Shown one piece after another: positions 57,628-64,000 of a stretch of 64,000 bases of DNA (the stretch's first letter is position 1; each line of letters begins with the position of its first letter). The position numbers were made by a program, and so were the translations under genes. The DNA is taken from NCBI RefSeq assembly GCF_012726205.1, contig NZ_JAASAE010000001.1, positions 429,796 to 493,795 on the forward strand. Direction: 5' to 3'. Source of the stretch: Rhodococcus sp. HNM0569. GTDB taxonomy: Bacteria; Actinomycetota; Actinomycetes; Mycobacteriales; Mycobacteriaceae. The notes under the pieces are model-generated. The model saw only the letters and a program-made list of their open reading frames with translations, was not told where the DNA came from and did not search any database.

Positions 57628-58964
57628 ACACGCCGCTGCCCCGGACGCTCACGATCACGGTCGTCACCGTTGCCGTTCTGGTGTCGCTCGCGCCGGGACT
57701 GCTGCCCCGCTCCGCCGTCGTCCAGGGCTTCGCGACCGCGCTGTGCGGGTGCCTCGCACTGTGCACGCTCGCGCTCGTTCGCCGCGTGCCACTGATTCCG
57801 CACGTCGCGCCGCGGCAGTCCGCACGCGTGCTCACGCTGCTCGCCGCTGCGGTCGCAGTCGCGGCGGGCATGCTCGCGGCCGACCACTGGCAGGACGGCC
57901 TGCGACGCGCGATGGGGCTGGCGCCGGTCGGCCCCGGCCATTGGATCGGCGCAATCCTGGTCGCGACCGCGACCTTCGTCTGCGCCGTGGCAGCCGCGCG
58001 AGCTGCGCGCGCTCTCGGCAGACGCGTCGGCCCACTCGGCGCGGTCGCTACGGCGACGGCCGTCGCCCTCTGTGCGTACGGCGGCGCGGGTGCCGTCGCG
58101 CCCGGACCCACCGACCCCGGACCGGTCCCCGCCGCGTACACCGGCGAAGCCGAGACGTGGAGTGCACTCGGCGAACACGGCAGACGATTCGTCACTGCAC
58201 ACTCCGACGGCGGCCGAGACGGTGTCCGCGTCTACCTGGGCCTCACCGAGAACTCGGACGCACCCGCTCGCGCACGCGCCGCGGTCGGGCAACTCGACGG
58301 CGCACACGGCTTCGCGCGTTCGGCCGTCGTCGTCGCGGTGCCCACGGGTTCGGGATGGGTCGACGAGAATGCGCTCGAGGGATTCGAAGAACGGTTCGAC
58401 GGCGACGTCGCGATCGTCGCGATGCAGTACACCGCCGCCCCGAGTTGGGTGAGCTATCTCTTCCAGAGGTCCGCTGCCGACGACAGCGCGACCGCCCTGC
58501 TCGACGCCGTCGCCGCCCGCATCGCGCAACTGCCGCCCGATCGGCGACCCGACCTGTACGTCTACGGCCAGAGCCTCGGCGCAGTGGGCGGATCGACGGC
58601 ACTCGCAGCATCCACCCGGGAGGTGTGCGGCGCGCTGTGGGCCGGCCCGCCGACGGGTTCCACACTCACCGCAGGCGGGGCGGTACTCGCCAACTCGTCC
58701 GATCCGGTGATCCGGTGGACCCCGGCACTCGCGGTGCGGCCGCCGGTACTACCGGACACGACGCCCGATGCGCCCGTGCCCGGCTGGCTGCCCGGCATCA
58801 GCTTCGTCCAGACGACGATCGACCTGCTGACCGCACTCGACGTACCGGCCGGGCACGGCCACCGCTACGGCGACGAGCAGGGCCTCGACCTACCCGGGTG
58901 CGCTCACAGCGTCGGCACGGACAACTCTCCACGCGCCGCCTCGTACGCGGCCCCCACACGGTAG
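57624..58964 (+). CDS. Membrane alpha/beta hydrolase (Abhydrolase_9 type)
   Basis: A 446-residue protein. Residues 1-150 have four membrane helices with a conserved [10 protein letters not shown] motif near residue 23, as in the DUF/Abhydrolase_9 N-terminal domain of mycobacteria. Residues about 165-446 are an alpha/beta-hydrolase domain with the nucleophile motif [15 protein letters not shown] near residue 325 and a late His in [11 protein letters not shown] or [14 protein letters not shown]. The protein is shorter than the usual 550-residue members. It starts with a GTG overlapping the phospholipase stop, and its last 61 bases overlap gatA on the other strand. A role in lipid turnover is inferred. 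Confidence 0.75.
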   Translation: MNTPLPRTLTITVVTVAVLVSLAPGLLPRSAVVQGFATALCGCLALCTLALVRRVPLIPHVAPRQSARVLTLLAAAVAVAAGMLAADHWQDGLRRAMGLAPVGPGHWIGAILVATATFVCAVAAARAARALGRRVGPLGAVATATAVALCAYGGAGAVAPGPTDPGPVPAAYTGEAETWSALGEHGRRFVTAHSDGGRDGVRVYLGLTENSDAPARARAAVGQLDGAHGFARSAVVVAVPTGSGWVDENALEGFEERFDGDVAIVAMQYTAAPSWVSYLFQRSAADDSATALLDAVAARIAQLPPDRRPDLYVYGQSLGAVGGSTALAASTREVCGALWAGPPTGSTLTAGGAVLANSSDPVIRWTPALAVRPPVLPDTTPDAPVPGWLPGISFVQTTIDLLTALDVPAGHGHRYGDEQGLDLPGCAHSVGTDNSPRAASYAAPTR

Positions 58965-60388
58965 AGCCGCTCGTCGGCGAGTGCGGGCGCCATGATCTGG
59001 AGCCCCACCGGAAGACCGTCGTCGGATGCGAGCCCCGACGGCACCGACATCGCGCAGTGGCCCGCGAGATTGGTCGGCAGCGTGCACAGGTCCGACAGGT
59101 ACATCGCCAGCGGGTCGTCGACCTTCTCGCCGAGCTTCCACGCCGTGAACGGGCTCGTGGGCGCCACCAGGACGTCGACCTGCTCGTATGCACGCTCGAA
59201 GTCGCGCGCGATGAGCGTGCGCACCTTGAGCGCCTGGCCGTAGTACGCGTCGTAGTAGCCCGCCGACAGCGCGTAGGTGCCGATCATGATGCGGCGCTTG
59301 ACCTCCGGCCCCAGACCGGCTTCGCGTGTCGCCGCCATCACCTGGTCGGCGCTCATCGCGCCGTCGTCGACGCGCATGCCGTAGCGCATCGCGTCGAACC
59401 GCGCGAGGTTCGACGACACCTCGCTCGGCAGGATCAGGTAGTAGGCCGCGAGTGCGTGCACGAAATTGGGGCACGACACCTCGACGACCTCGGCACCGAG
59501 CTCGGTGAGCGTCGCGACCGCGGCGTCGAAGGACTCGATCACGCCCGGCTGATAGCTGTCCGAACGCAGTTCGGACACCACGCCGACCCGTACGCCCTTC
59601 AGGTTGCCGCGCGCGCCCTCGCGGGCCGCGGTGACGATCGGACGCACGGCGGCGTCGATCGACGTCGAATCCCGCGGGTCGTGTCCCGCTACCAACTCGT
59701 GCAGCAGCGCCGTGTCGAGCACCGTGCGCCCGCACGGGCCACCCTGATCGAGCGACGACGCGCATGCCACGAGGCCGTAGCGCGAGACCGTGCCGTAGGT
59801 GGGCTTCGTGCCGACCGTCGCGGTGAGTGCGGCAGGCTGACGGATCGATCCGCCGGTGTCGGTACCGATCGCGAGCGGCGCCTCCCGCGACGCGAGCGCC
59901 GCGGCGCTGCCGCCGCCCGAGCCGCCCGGGATGCGGGAGGTGTCCCACGGGTTCTTGGTGGGTCCGTACGCGGAGTTCTCGGTCGACGAGCCCATCGCGA
60001 ACTCGTCGAGGTTCGTCTTGCCGAGGATCGGGATGCCTGCCGCCCGGAGCTTGGCACTCACCGTCGACTCGTACGGCGACACCCAGCCCTCGAGCATGCG
60101 CGAACCACAGGTCGTCGGCATGTCCGTCGTAGCGAAGATGTCCTTGAGCGCGAGCGGGACACCCGCTAGCGGCGACGCCGGTTCGTCGCCCGCGGCGAGC
60201 GACTCGTCGACCTCCTTCGCAGTGACGAGCGCCTGCTCCCCCGCGACGTGCAGAAACGCATTGACGTCGCCGTCGACCGCCGCGATGCGCTGCAGATGCG
60301 CCTCGACGACCTCGACGGACGAGACATCGCGATTGTGGATCCGGCCCGCGAGTTCGGACGCGTCGAGGGTGGTCAGTTCGGCGCTCAT
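58904..60388 (-). CDS. gatA: Aspartyl/glutamyl-tRNA amidotransferase subunit A
   Basis: GatA is the glutaminase that supplies ammonia to amidate Glu-tRNA(Gln). The 494-residue amidase-signature protein has the Ser-cisSer-Lys set: lysine in [27 protein letters not shown], and [17 protein letters not shown] with the catalytic Ser. Its ATG overlaps the gatC stop by four bases. The C-terminus overlaps the convergent hydrolase gene by 61 bases. Matches Rv3011c. Confidence 0.96.
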   Translation of the reverse strand: MSAELTTLDASELAGRIHNRDVSSVEVVEAHLQRIAAVDGDVNAFLHVAGEQALVTAKEVDESLAAGDEPASPLAGVPLALKDIFATTDMPTTCGSRMLEGWVSPYESTVSAKLRAAGIPILGKTNLDEFAMGSSTENSAYGPTKNPWDTSRIPGGSGGGSAAALASREAPLAIGTDTGGSIRQPAALTATVGTKPTYGTVSRYGLVACASSLDQGGPCGRTVLDTALLHELVAGHDPRDSTSIDAAVRPIVTAAREGARGNLKGVRVGVVSELRSDSYQPGVIESFDAAVATLTELGAEVVEVSCPNFVHALAAYYLILPSEVSSNLARFDAMRYGMRVDDGAMSADQVMAATREAGLGPEVKRRIMIGTYALSAGYYDAYYGQALKVRTLIARDFERAYEQVDVLVAPTSPFTAWKLGEKVDDPLAMYLSDLCTLPTNLAGHCAMSVPSGLASDDGLPVGLQIMAPALADERLYRVGAAYEAARGELSVPTL

Positions 60389-60684
60389 TCGCCCTCTCCC
60401 AGAATCTGCGGAACCGAGAAACGTTGCTGTTCGACGGCAGGAGCCTGGTCGAGCGCCTGATCCGGAGTGAGGCCGGGAACCACGACGTCGGGACGCGTGA
60501 CGTTCGCCACCGAGTTCGGGTTCGCCATCGGCGGGACATCGTCGGCCGCAACCTCGCTCACCGTCTTCACGGCCGCGAGAATCTGATCGAGCTGGCCCGC
60601 GAACTCGTCGAGTTCGGCGTCGGACAGCGCCAATCGGGACAGCCGCGCGAGGTGCGCGACCTCGTCACGGGAGATGTCAGGCAC
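60385..60684 (-). CDS. gatC: Aspartyl/glutamyl-tRNA amidotransferase subunit C
   Basis: A 99-residue GatC ([20 protein letters not shown]...), the small subunit that wraps around GatA and stabilises the complex. The typical pattern of an N-terminal helix and the conserved proline-rich tail ([17 protein letters not shown]) is present. It is coupled to gatA by a four-base overlap. A roughly 180-base gap to the ACT protein on the other strand contains the divergent promoters. Confidence 0.95.
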   Translation of the reverse strand: MPDISRDEVAHLARLSRLALSDAELDEFAGQLDQILAAVKTVSEVAADDVPPMANPNSVANVTRPDVVVPGLTPDQALDQAPAVEQQRFSVPQILGEGE

Positions 60685-60865
60685 CGCTGGCCCCTTTCAC
60701 GTCTACGGAAGGATTGCCCTACCAGCCTAGAACGTCGACTCGACGGCCGTGCAGGCAGCGCCCGGCCGCGGTCCTGCGGCTGCGCGACACGGCGCCGTCA
60801 CCGCCGGGTGGGTATGGTCCACCCGGAGCGGGAGAACGATCCCGCACATCGGTGAAAGGGACGTC

Positions 60866-61516
60866 GTGTCGTATCTGCTGCGCGTCCGCCTCCCCGACCG
60901 CCCCGGCAGCCTCGGCTCGCTCGCCGTGGCCCTCGGTTCGGTCGGCGCGGACATCCTGTCACTCGACGTCGTCGAACGCGGGGCAGGATTCGCGATCGAC
61001 GACCTCGTGGTCGACGTCGAACCGGGCGCGTTGCCCGACACGCTGATCACGGCCGCCGAGGCACTGCCGGATGTGCACGTCGATTCGATCCGCCCGTACG
61101 CAGGCATCCTCGACACGCACCGCGAACTCGAGCTCATCGACCAGGTCGCAGGCGCTCCGCACGACAAGCTGCAGACCCTCGTCGACGGTGCGCCGCGCGT
61201 GCTGCGGGTCGGCTGGGCCACGGTCCTCGCGATCGGGCCCGAGGGCGCGTACCGCGTCGCAGGCTCGTCCGGAGCACCCGAAACACATGCGACGCATGTC
61301 CCGTGGCTACCGTTGGACGCCCCGCTGCGCCTCGATCAGGATGCCGAATGGGTGCCGCCGGTGTGGCGCGATCTCAATACGACACTCGCCGCGGCTCCAC
61401 TCGGTGCGACTGGCAAGGCTCTGCTGTTGGGCCGACCTGGCGGACCTGACTTCCGGCCGTCCGAGATCGCCCGCCTCGGCTACGTCGCCGGCATCGTGGC
61501 GACGGTCCTGTCCTGA
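60866..61516 (+). CDS. ACT-domain protein (Rv3013-like)
   Basis: A 216-residue protein with an N-terminal ACT domain (YLLRVRLPDRPGSLGSLAVA ... DILSLDVVERGAGFAIDDLVVD), the ligand-binding fold for amino acids, and a C-terminal GAF-like or unknown domain (LRVGWATVLAIGPEGAYRVAG ... GRPGGPDFRPSEIARLGYVAG). The length and place match Rv3013. The GTG at 60866 has AAAGGGA about six bases upstream. The ligand is unknown; possibly a sensor for amino-acid supply, given the nearby biosynthetic genes. Confidence 0.85.
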   Translation: MSYLLRVRLPDRPGSLGSLAVALGSVGADILSLDVVERGAGFAIDDLVVDVEPGALPDTLITAAEALPDVHVDSIRPYAGILDTHRELELIDQVAGAPHDKLQTLVDGAPRVLRVGWATVLAIGPEGAYRVAGSSGAPETHATHVPWLPLDAPLRLDQDAEWVPPVWRDLNTTLAAAPLGATGKALLLGRPGGPDFRPSEIARLGYVAGIVATVLS

Positions 61517-61540
61517 CCCTGCGGACGACGCCCGCAGCGA

Positions 61541-62200
61541 TCAGAAGAGTCGGAACTCCGCCGAGTCGGTACCGCGCAGCACGTCGTAATCGAGAGTGAG
61601 GCAGCGGATACCGCGGTCTTCGGCGAGCGTGCGCGCCTGCGGCTTGATCTGCTGCGCGGCGAAGACGCCCGTGACCGGTGCGAGCAGGGGATCGCGATTG
61701 AGCAGCTCGAGATAGCGCGTGAGCTGTTCGACACCGTCGATCTCGCCGCGCCGCTTGATCTCCACCGCCACGGAGGCGCCGTCGCTGTCGCGGCACATGA
61801 GGTCGACCGGGCCGATCGCGGTGGGGAACTCGCGACGCACGAGCGTCCATCCGTCGCCGAGGGTCGTGACGTGTTCCGCAAGCAACTCCTGCAGGTGCGC
61901 TTCGACGCCGTCCTTGACGAGGCCGGGATCGACACCGAGTTCGTGTGACGAATCGTGCAGGATCTCCTCGAGCGTGATGATGAGGCGCTCGCCGGCCTTG
62001 TTCTCGACCGTCCACACGCCGGCGTCCTCGACGAGCCAACACGGTGGCGACATCCAGTTGAGAGGCTTGTACGAACCTCCGTCGGAGTGCACGAGCACCG
62101 AACCGTCCGCTTTGACCATCAACAGCCGCTTGGCCATCGGGAGATGGGCCGTCAACCGGCCCGCGTAGTCGACCTGACACCGAGCAATCACGAGACGCAC
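61541..62200 (-). CDS. nucS: Endonuclease NucS (EndoMS mismatch endonuclease)
   Basis: NucS cuts both strands at G-T, G-G and T-T mismatches and provides the mismatch repair of actinobacteria that lack MutS and MutL. The 219-residue protein has the N-terminal DNA-binding domain ([21 protein letters not shown] in family form) and a C-terminal PD-(D/E)xK nuclease domain with [22 protein letters not shown] and the [12 protein letters not shown] helix. It ends in EFRLF, like M. tuberculosis NucS (Rv1321). The start is taken as GTG at 62200 to match that protein; a GTG three codons earlier is possible. Divergent from the cyclase gene. Confidence 0.93.
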   Translation of the reverse strand: MRLVIARCQVDYAGRLTAHLPMAKRLLMVKADGSVLVHSDGGSYKPLNWMSPPCWLVEDAGVWTVENKAGERLIITLEEILHDSSHELGVDPGLVKDGVEAHLQELLAEHVTTLGDGWTLVRREFPTAIGPVDLMCRDSDGASVAVEIKRRGEIDGVEQLTRYLELLNRDPLLAPVTGVFAAQQIKPQARTLAEDRGIRCLTLDYDVLRGTDSAEFRLF

Positions 62201-62243
62201 GTCAGCCACACTAGGCGATCGCTGCCGTTACCCTCGTATCACC

Positions 62244-63809
62244 ATGCAGCTACCACAGCGATCTGCAGCACCCATGGGCTCGTGGCTCCTCGGCTCACCC
62301 GACGAGAACACACGGATCCAGCGCATCCGTGTGCAGGCTCTCCTCACCGTCCCGCTGGTCGTCACCAACCTCGTGGGCGCCGGTGTCGCGATCGCTCTCG
62401 TCAGTGTCGTTCTGCCCGGTCCGTCCACCCTGACGCGCGAATTCGCGCTCGTGAACTTCGTCGCCGTCCCGGTGTGTGTCGTGCTCGCGGTCCTCGTGGG
62501 TATCACCTGGGGGACGCGCCGACTCACCCGCGACCTGCGGTGGGCGACGCGAGATCTCGTTCCGAACGAGGCCGACCGCCGCGCCGCGTTCGCGGCGCCG
62601 GGTCGTCTCACGCGGTTACAGGCCTCGCTGTGGGCCGCGTGCTTCGTGATCATCACCGCGCTCTACGGCCTCATCGACCTCGACGTGGTCCCCAAGATCG
62701 CATTCACGATCGCGCTGACCGGGGTCACGGTCAGCGCATTCTGTAATCTGCTCGCGCAGTTCGCACTGCGGCCCGTCGCGGCACGTGCCCTCGAGGCCGG
62801 CGGCATCCCGCGTGGACGGTCACTCGGTGTCACCGGGCGCACGGTCGTCGCATGGCTGCTCGGTACCGGTGTACCGGTCGTCGGCCTCATGCTCATCGCG
62901 ATCTTCACGTTCATCCGTCCCGCCGAGCCGGCCAACCTTGCCGTCGCGATCCTCGCGCTCGGCGGAGTCATTCTGTTAGTGGGATTGCTGCTCGTCGTCG
63001 TGAGCGTGCGTGCCACCACCGCGCCGTTGCGCTCGGTCCAGCGAGCGATGCAGCAGGTCGAGCGCGGCGATCTCGATACCGCCGTCGTCGTCTACGACGC
63101 CACCGAACTCGGTGTGCTGCAGAACGGTTTCAACCGCATGGCCGAAGGACTGCGCGAGCGCGAACGGATCCGGGATCTCTTCGGCAGGCATGTCGGACAC
63201 GAGGTTGCCCGCAACGCCGTCGAGCGCAATCCGGAGCTCGGCGGCGAGGAGCGCGACGTCGCTGTGCTGTTCGTCGACATCGTCGGCTCGACCCGGCTGG
63301 CGGCGCAGAACAGCCCCGCGGCGGTCGTCGACCTGCTCAATCGGTTCTTCCTCGTCGTGGTGGACGAGATCGACCGTCGACGCGGCTTCGTCAACAAGTT
63401 CGAAGGCGACGGGGCACTCGCCGTCTTCGGCGCACCGAACACGATGCCCGACCCCGCAGGTAGCGCGCTCGCCGCGGGTCGCGCGATCCGCGATCGCCTC
63501 GCCCGCGACGTTCCCGAGTGCACCGCGGGCATCGGCATCGCCGCGGGCCGTGCCGTCGCCGGCAATGTCGGGGCGCACCAACGCTTCGAGTACACCGTTA
63601 TCGGCGACCCGGTCAACGAAGCGGCCCGACTGTGCGAGCAGGCAAAGTCCGTTCCCGGTCATCTCGTCGCATCGAGCCGTGCCGTCGACGCTGCAGACGG
63701 AGACGAACGCGCGCTGTGGCACACAGCGAAGACCGTCACCCTGCGTGGACGACTGGAACCGACCGACTTGGCAGTCCCGCTCGAAGGCGCAGCGCACAAC
63801 GAAGTCTGA
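62244..63809 (+). CDS. Membrane class III adenylate cyclase with HAMP domain
   Basis: A 521-residue cyclase with six membrane helices (residues about 30-265), a HAMP domain (VVVSVRATTAPLRSVQRAMQ ... NGFNRMAEGLRER) and a C-terminal class III catalytic domain. Catalytic residues are visible: metal-binding Asp in VAVLFVDIVGSTRL, the purine-recognising Lys and second metal Asp in NKFEGDGALAVFG, and Asp/Asn/Arg in VIGDPVNEAARLCEQA. It is of the same build as Rv1318c-Rv1320c of M. tuberculosis, which neighbour nucS (Rv1321) there too. It makes cyclic AMP in response to a membrane or environmental signal. Start ATG at 62244; 62274 also possible. Confidence 0.92.
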   Translation: MQLPQRSAAPMGSWLLGSPDENTRIQRIRVQALLTVPLVVTNLVGAGVAIALVSVVLPGPSTLTREFALVNFVAVPVCVVLAVLVGITWGTRRLTRDLRWATRDLVPNEADRRAAFAAPGRLTRLQASLWAACFVIITALYGLIDLDVVPKIAFTIALTGVTVSAFCNLLAQFALRPVAARALEAGGIPRGRSLGVTGRTVVAWLLGTGVPVVGLMLIAIFTFIRPAEPANLAVAILALGGVILLVGLLLVVVSVRATTAPLRSVQRAMQQVERGDLDTAVVVYDATELGVLQNGFNRMAEGLRERERIRDLFGRHVGHEVARNAVERNPELGGEERDVAVLFVDIVGSTRLAAQNSPAAVVDLLNRFFLVVVDEIDRRRGFVNKFEGDGALAVFGAPNTMPDPAGSALAAGRAIRDRLARDVPECTAGIGIAAGRAVAGNVGAHQRFEYTVIGDPVNEAARLCEQAKSVPGHLVASSRAVDAADGDERALWHTAKTVTLRGRLEPTDLAVPLEGAAHNEV

Positions 63810-63968
63810 GGATTCTGGCCCCCAGCGGCTGGAGAGCCGCACGGGTTTCCGGTGAGGCGCGGTGGGGATGCGACCCACTGTGGACGAGGGCCGTTCACTG
63901 CCGGCTGGACTCGAAACCGAATTGCGATGGTGCGCACGTGAAAACGTGGAATGGTGGTGAAACGCCGT

Positions 63969-64000
63969 GAGCCCCCGACATCCAAAAATGTCAGGGGCTC
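63969..64000. terminator. Hairpin at the window end
   Basis: A 12-13-base stem (one mismatch) around a short loop of CCAAAA reaches the last base of the window. The stretch 63810-63968 between it and the cyclase shows nothing I can support. The hairpin may end the cyclase transcript or a gene beyond the edge. Confidence 0.5.

Noticed and set aside
57743..60169. An 808-codon open frame overlapping the hydrolase and gatA genes
   Set aside because: Shadow frame of high GC; Arg-rich composition without motifs.

Overview
The window is GC-rich, densely packed chromosomal DNA of an actinobacterium in the order Mycobacteriales, most like a Rhodococcus or Nocardia relative. The evidence is the gene order. 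From memory, positions 1 to about 61500 follow the Mycobacterium tuberculosis block that runs from smc (Rv2922c) to the ACT protein Rv3013, and many single proteins match their M. tuberculosis counterparts closely (SepIVA, CofC/FbiD, MutT1, HupB, LtbR-like IclR, LppZ, NucS). GTG and TTG starts, four-base stop/start overlaps and the lack of insertion sequences or phage genes fit a core chromosomal region. No CRISPR array, origin or insertion sequence was seen.

Layout. 1-9.3 kb (minus strand): smc (cut by the window edge), acyP, an OsmC-like protein, mutM, rnc, rpmF, a DUF177 protein, sepIVA, coaD, rsmD, pyc. 9.4-18.6 kb: recG, a DAK2/FakA-like kinase, rpmB, an enoyl-CoA hydratase, ung, thiL, a DUF3515 protein, ddl. 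18.7-26 kb: a PLP-dependent sulfur-amino-acid lyase, gpsA, cofC, ppk, mutT1, hupB. 26-45 kb is largely branched-chain and serine biosynthesis: leuDC with a divergent IclR regulator, leuB, serA, ilvBNC with an attenuator, ilvD. This stretch also holds tRNA-Glu, tRNA-Gln, gltX, an FAH hydrolase, an MFS transporter and an amidase. 45-50.1 kb is an accessory-looking cassette: a MarR regulator, a protein made of three beta-sandwich repeats, a repeat-YceI fusion, and a 14-TM MFS exporter with three more repeats on its tail. 50.1-61.5 kb: doxX, lppZ, gatB, pfkA, a NarL-type two-component system, a secreted phospholipase A2, a membrane alpha/beta hydrolase, gatA, gatC and an ACT protein. 61.5-64 kb: nucS and a membrane adenylate cyclase, a pair that lies elsewhere (near Rv1320c-Rv1321) in M. 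tuberculosis.

How genes work together. IlvB/IlvN/IlvC/IlvD and LeuC/LeuD/LeuB make valine, isoleucine and leucine. The ilvB leader encodes a 15-residue peptide rich in Leu, Val and Ile, followed by a terminator, and its GTG appears to lie at the transcription start. GltX with GatCAB charges tRNA-Glu and, through mis-acylation and amidation, tRNA-Gln; all the protein parts and both tRNAs are in this window. CofC (F420 synthesis) sits near an F420/FMN-type flavin oxidoreductase. MutM, Ung, MutT1 and NucS are separate DNA or nucleotide repair functions.

The most unusual part is the MarR-repeat-YceI-MFS cassette. Seven copies of one carboxypeptidase-regulatory-like fold are spread over three adjacent proteins, none with a recognisable signal peptide, and are joined by very short overlapping ORFs. 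It is the best candidate here for an undescribed system, perhaps a lipid or isoprenoid exporter complex.
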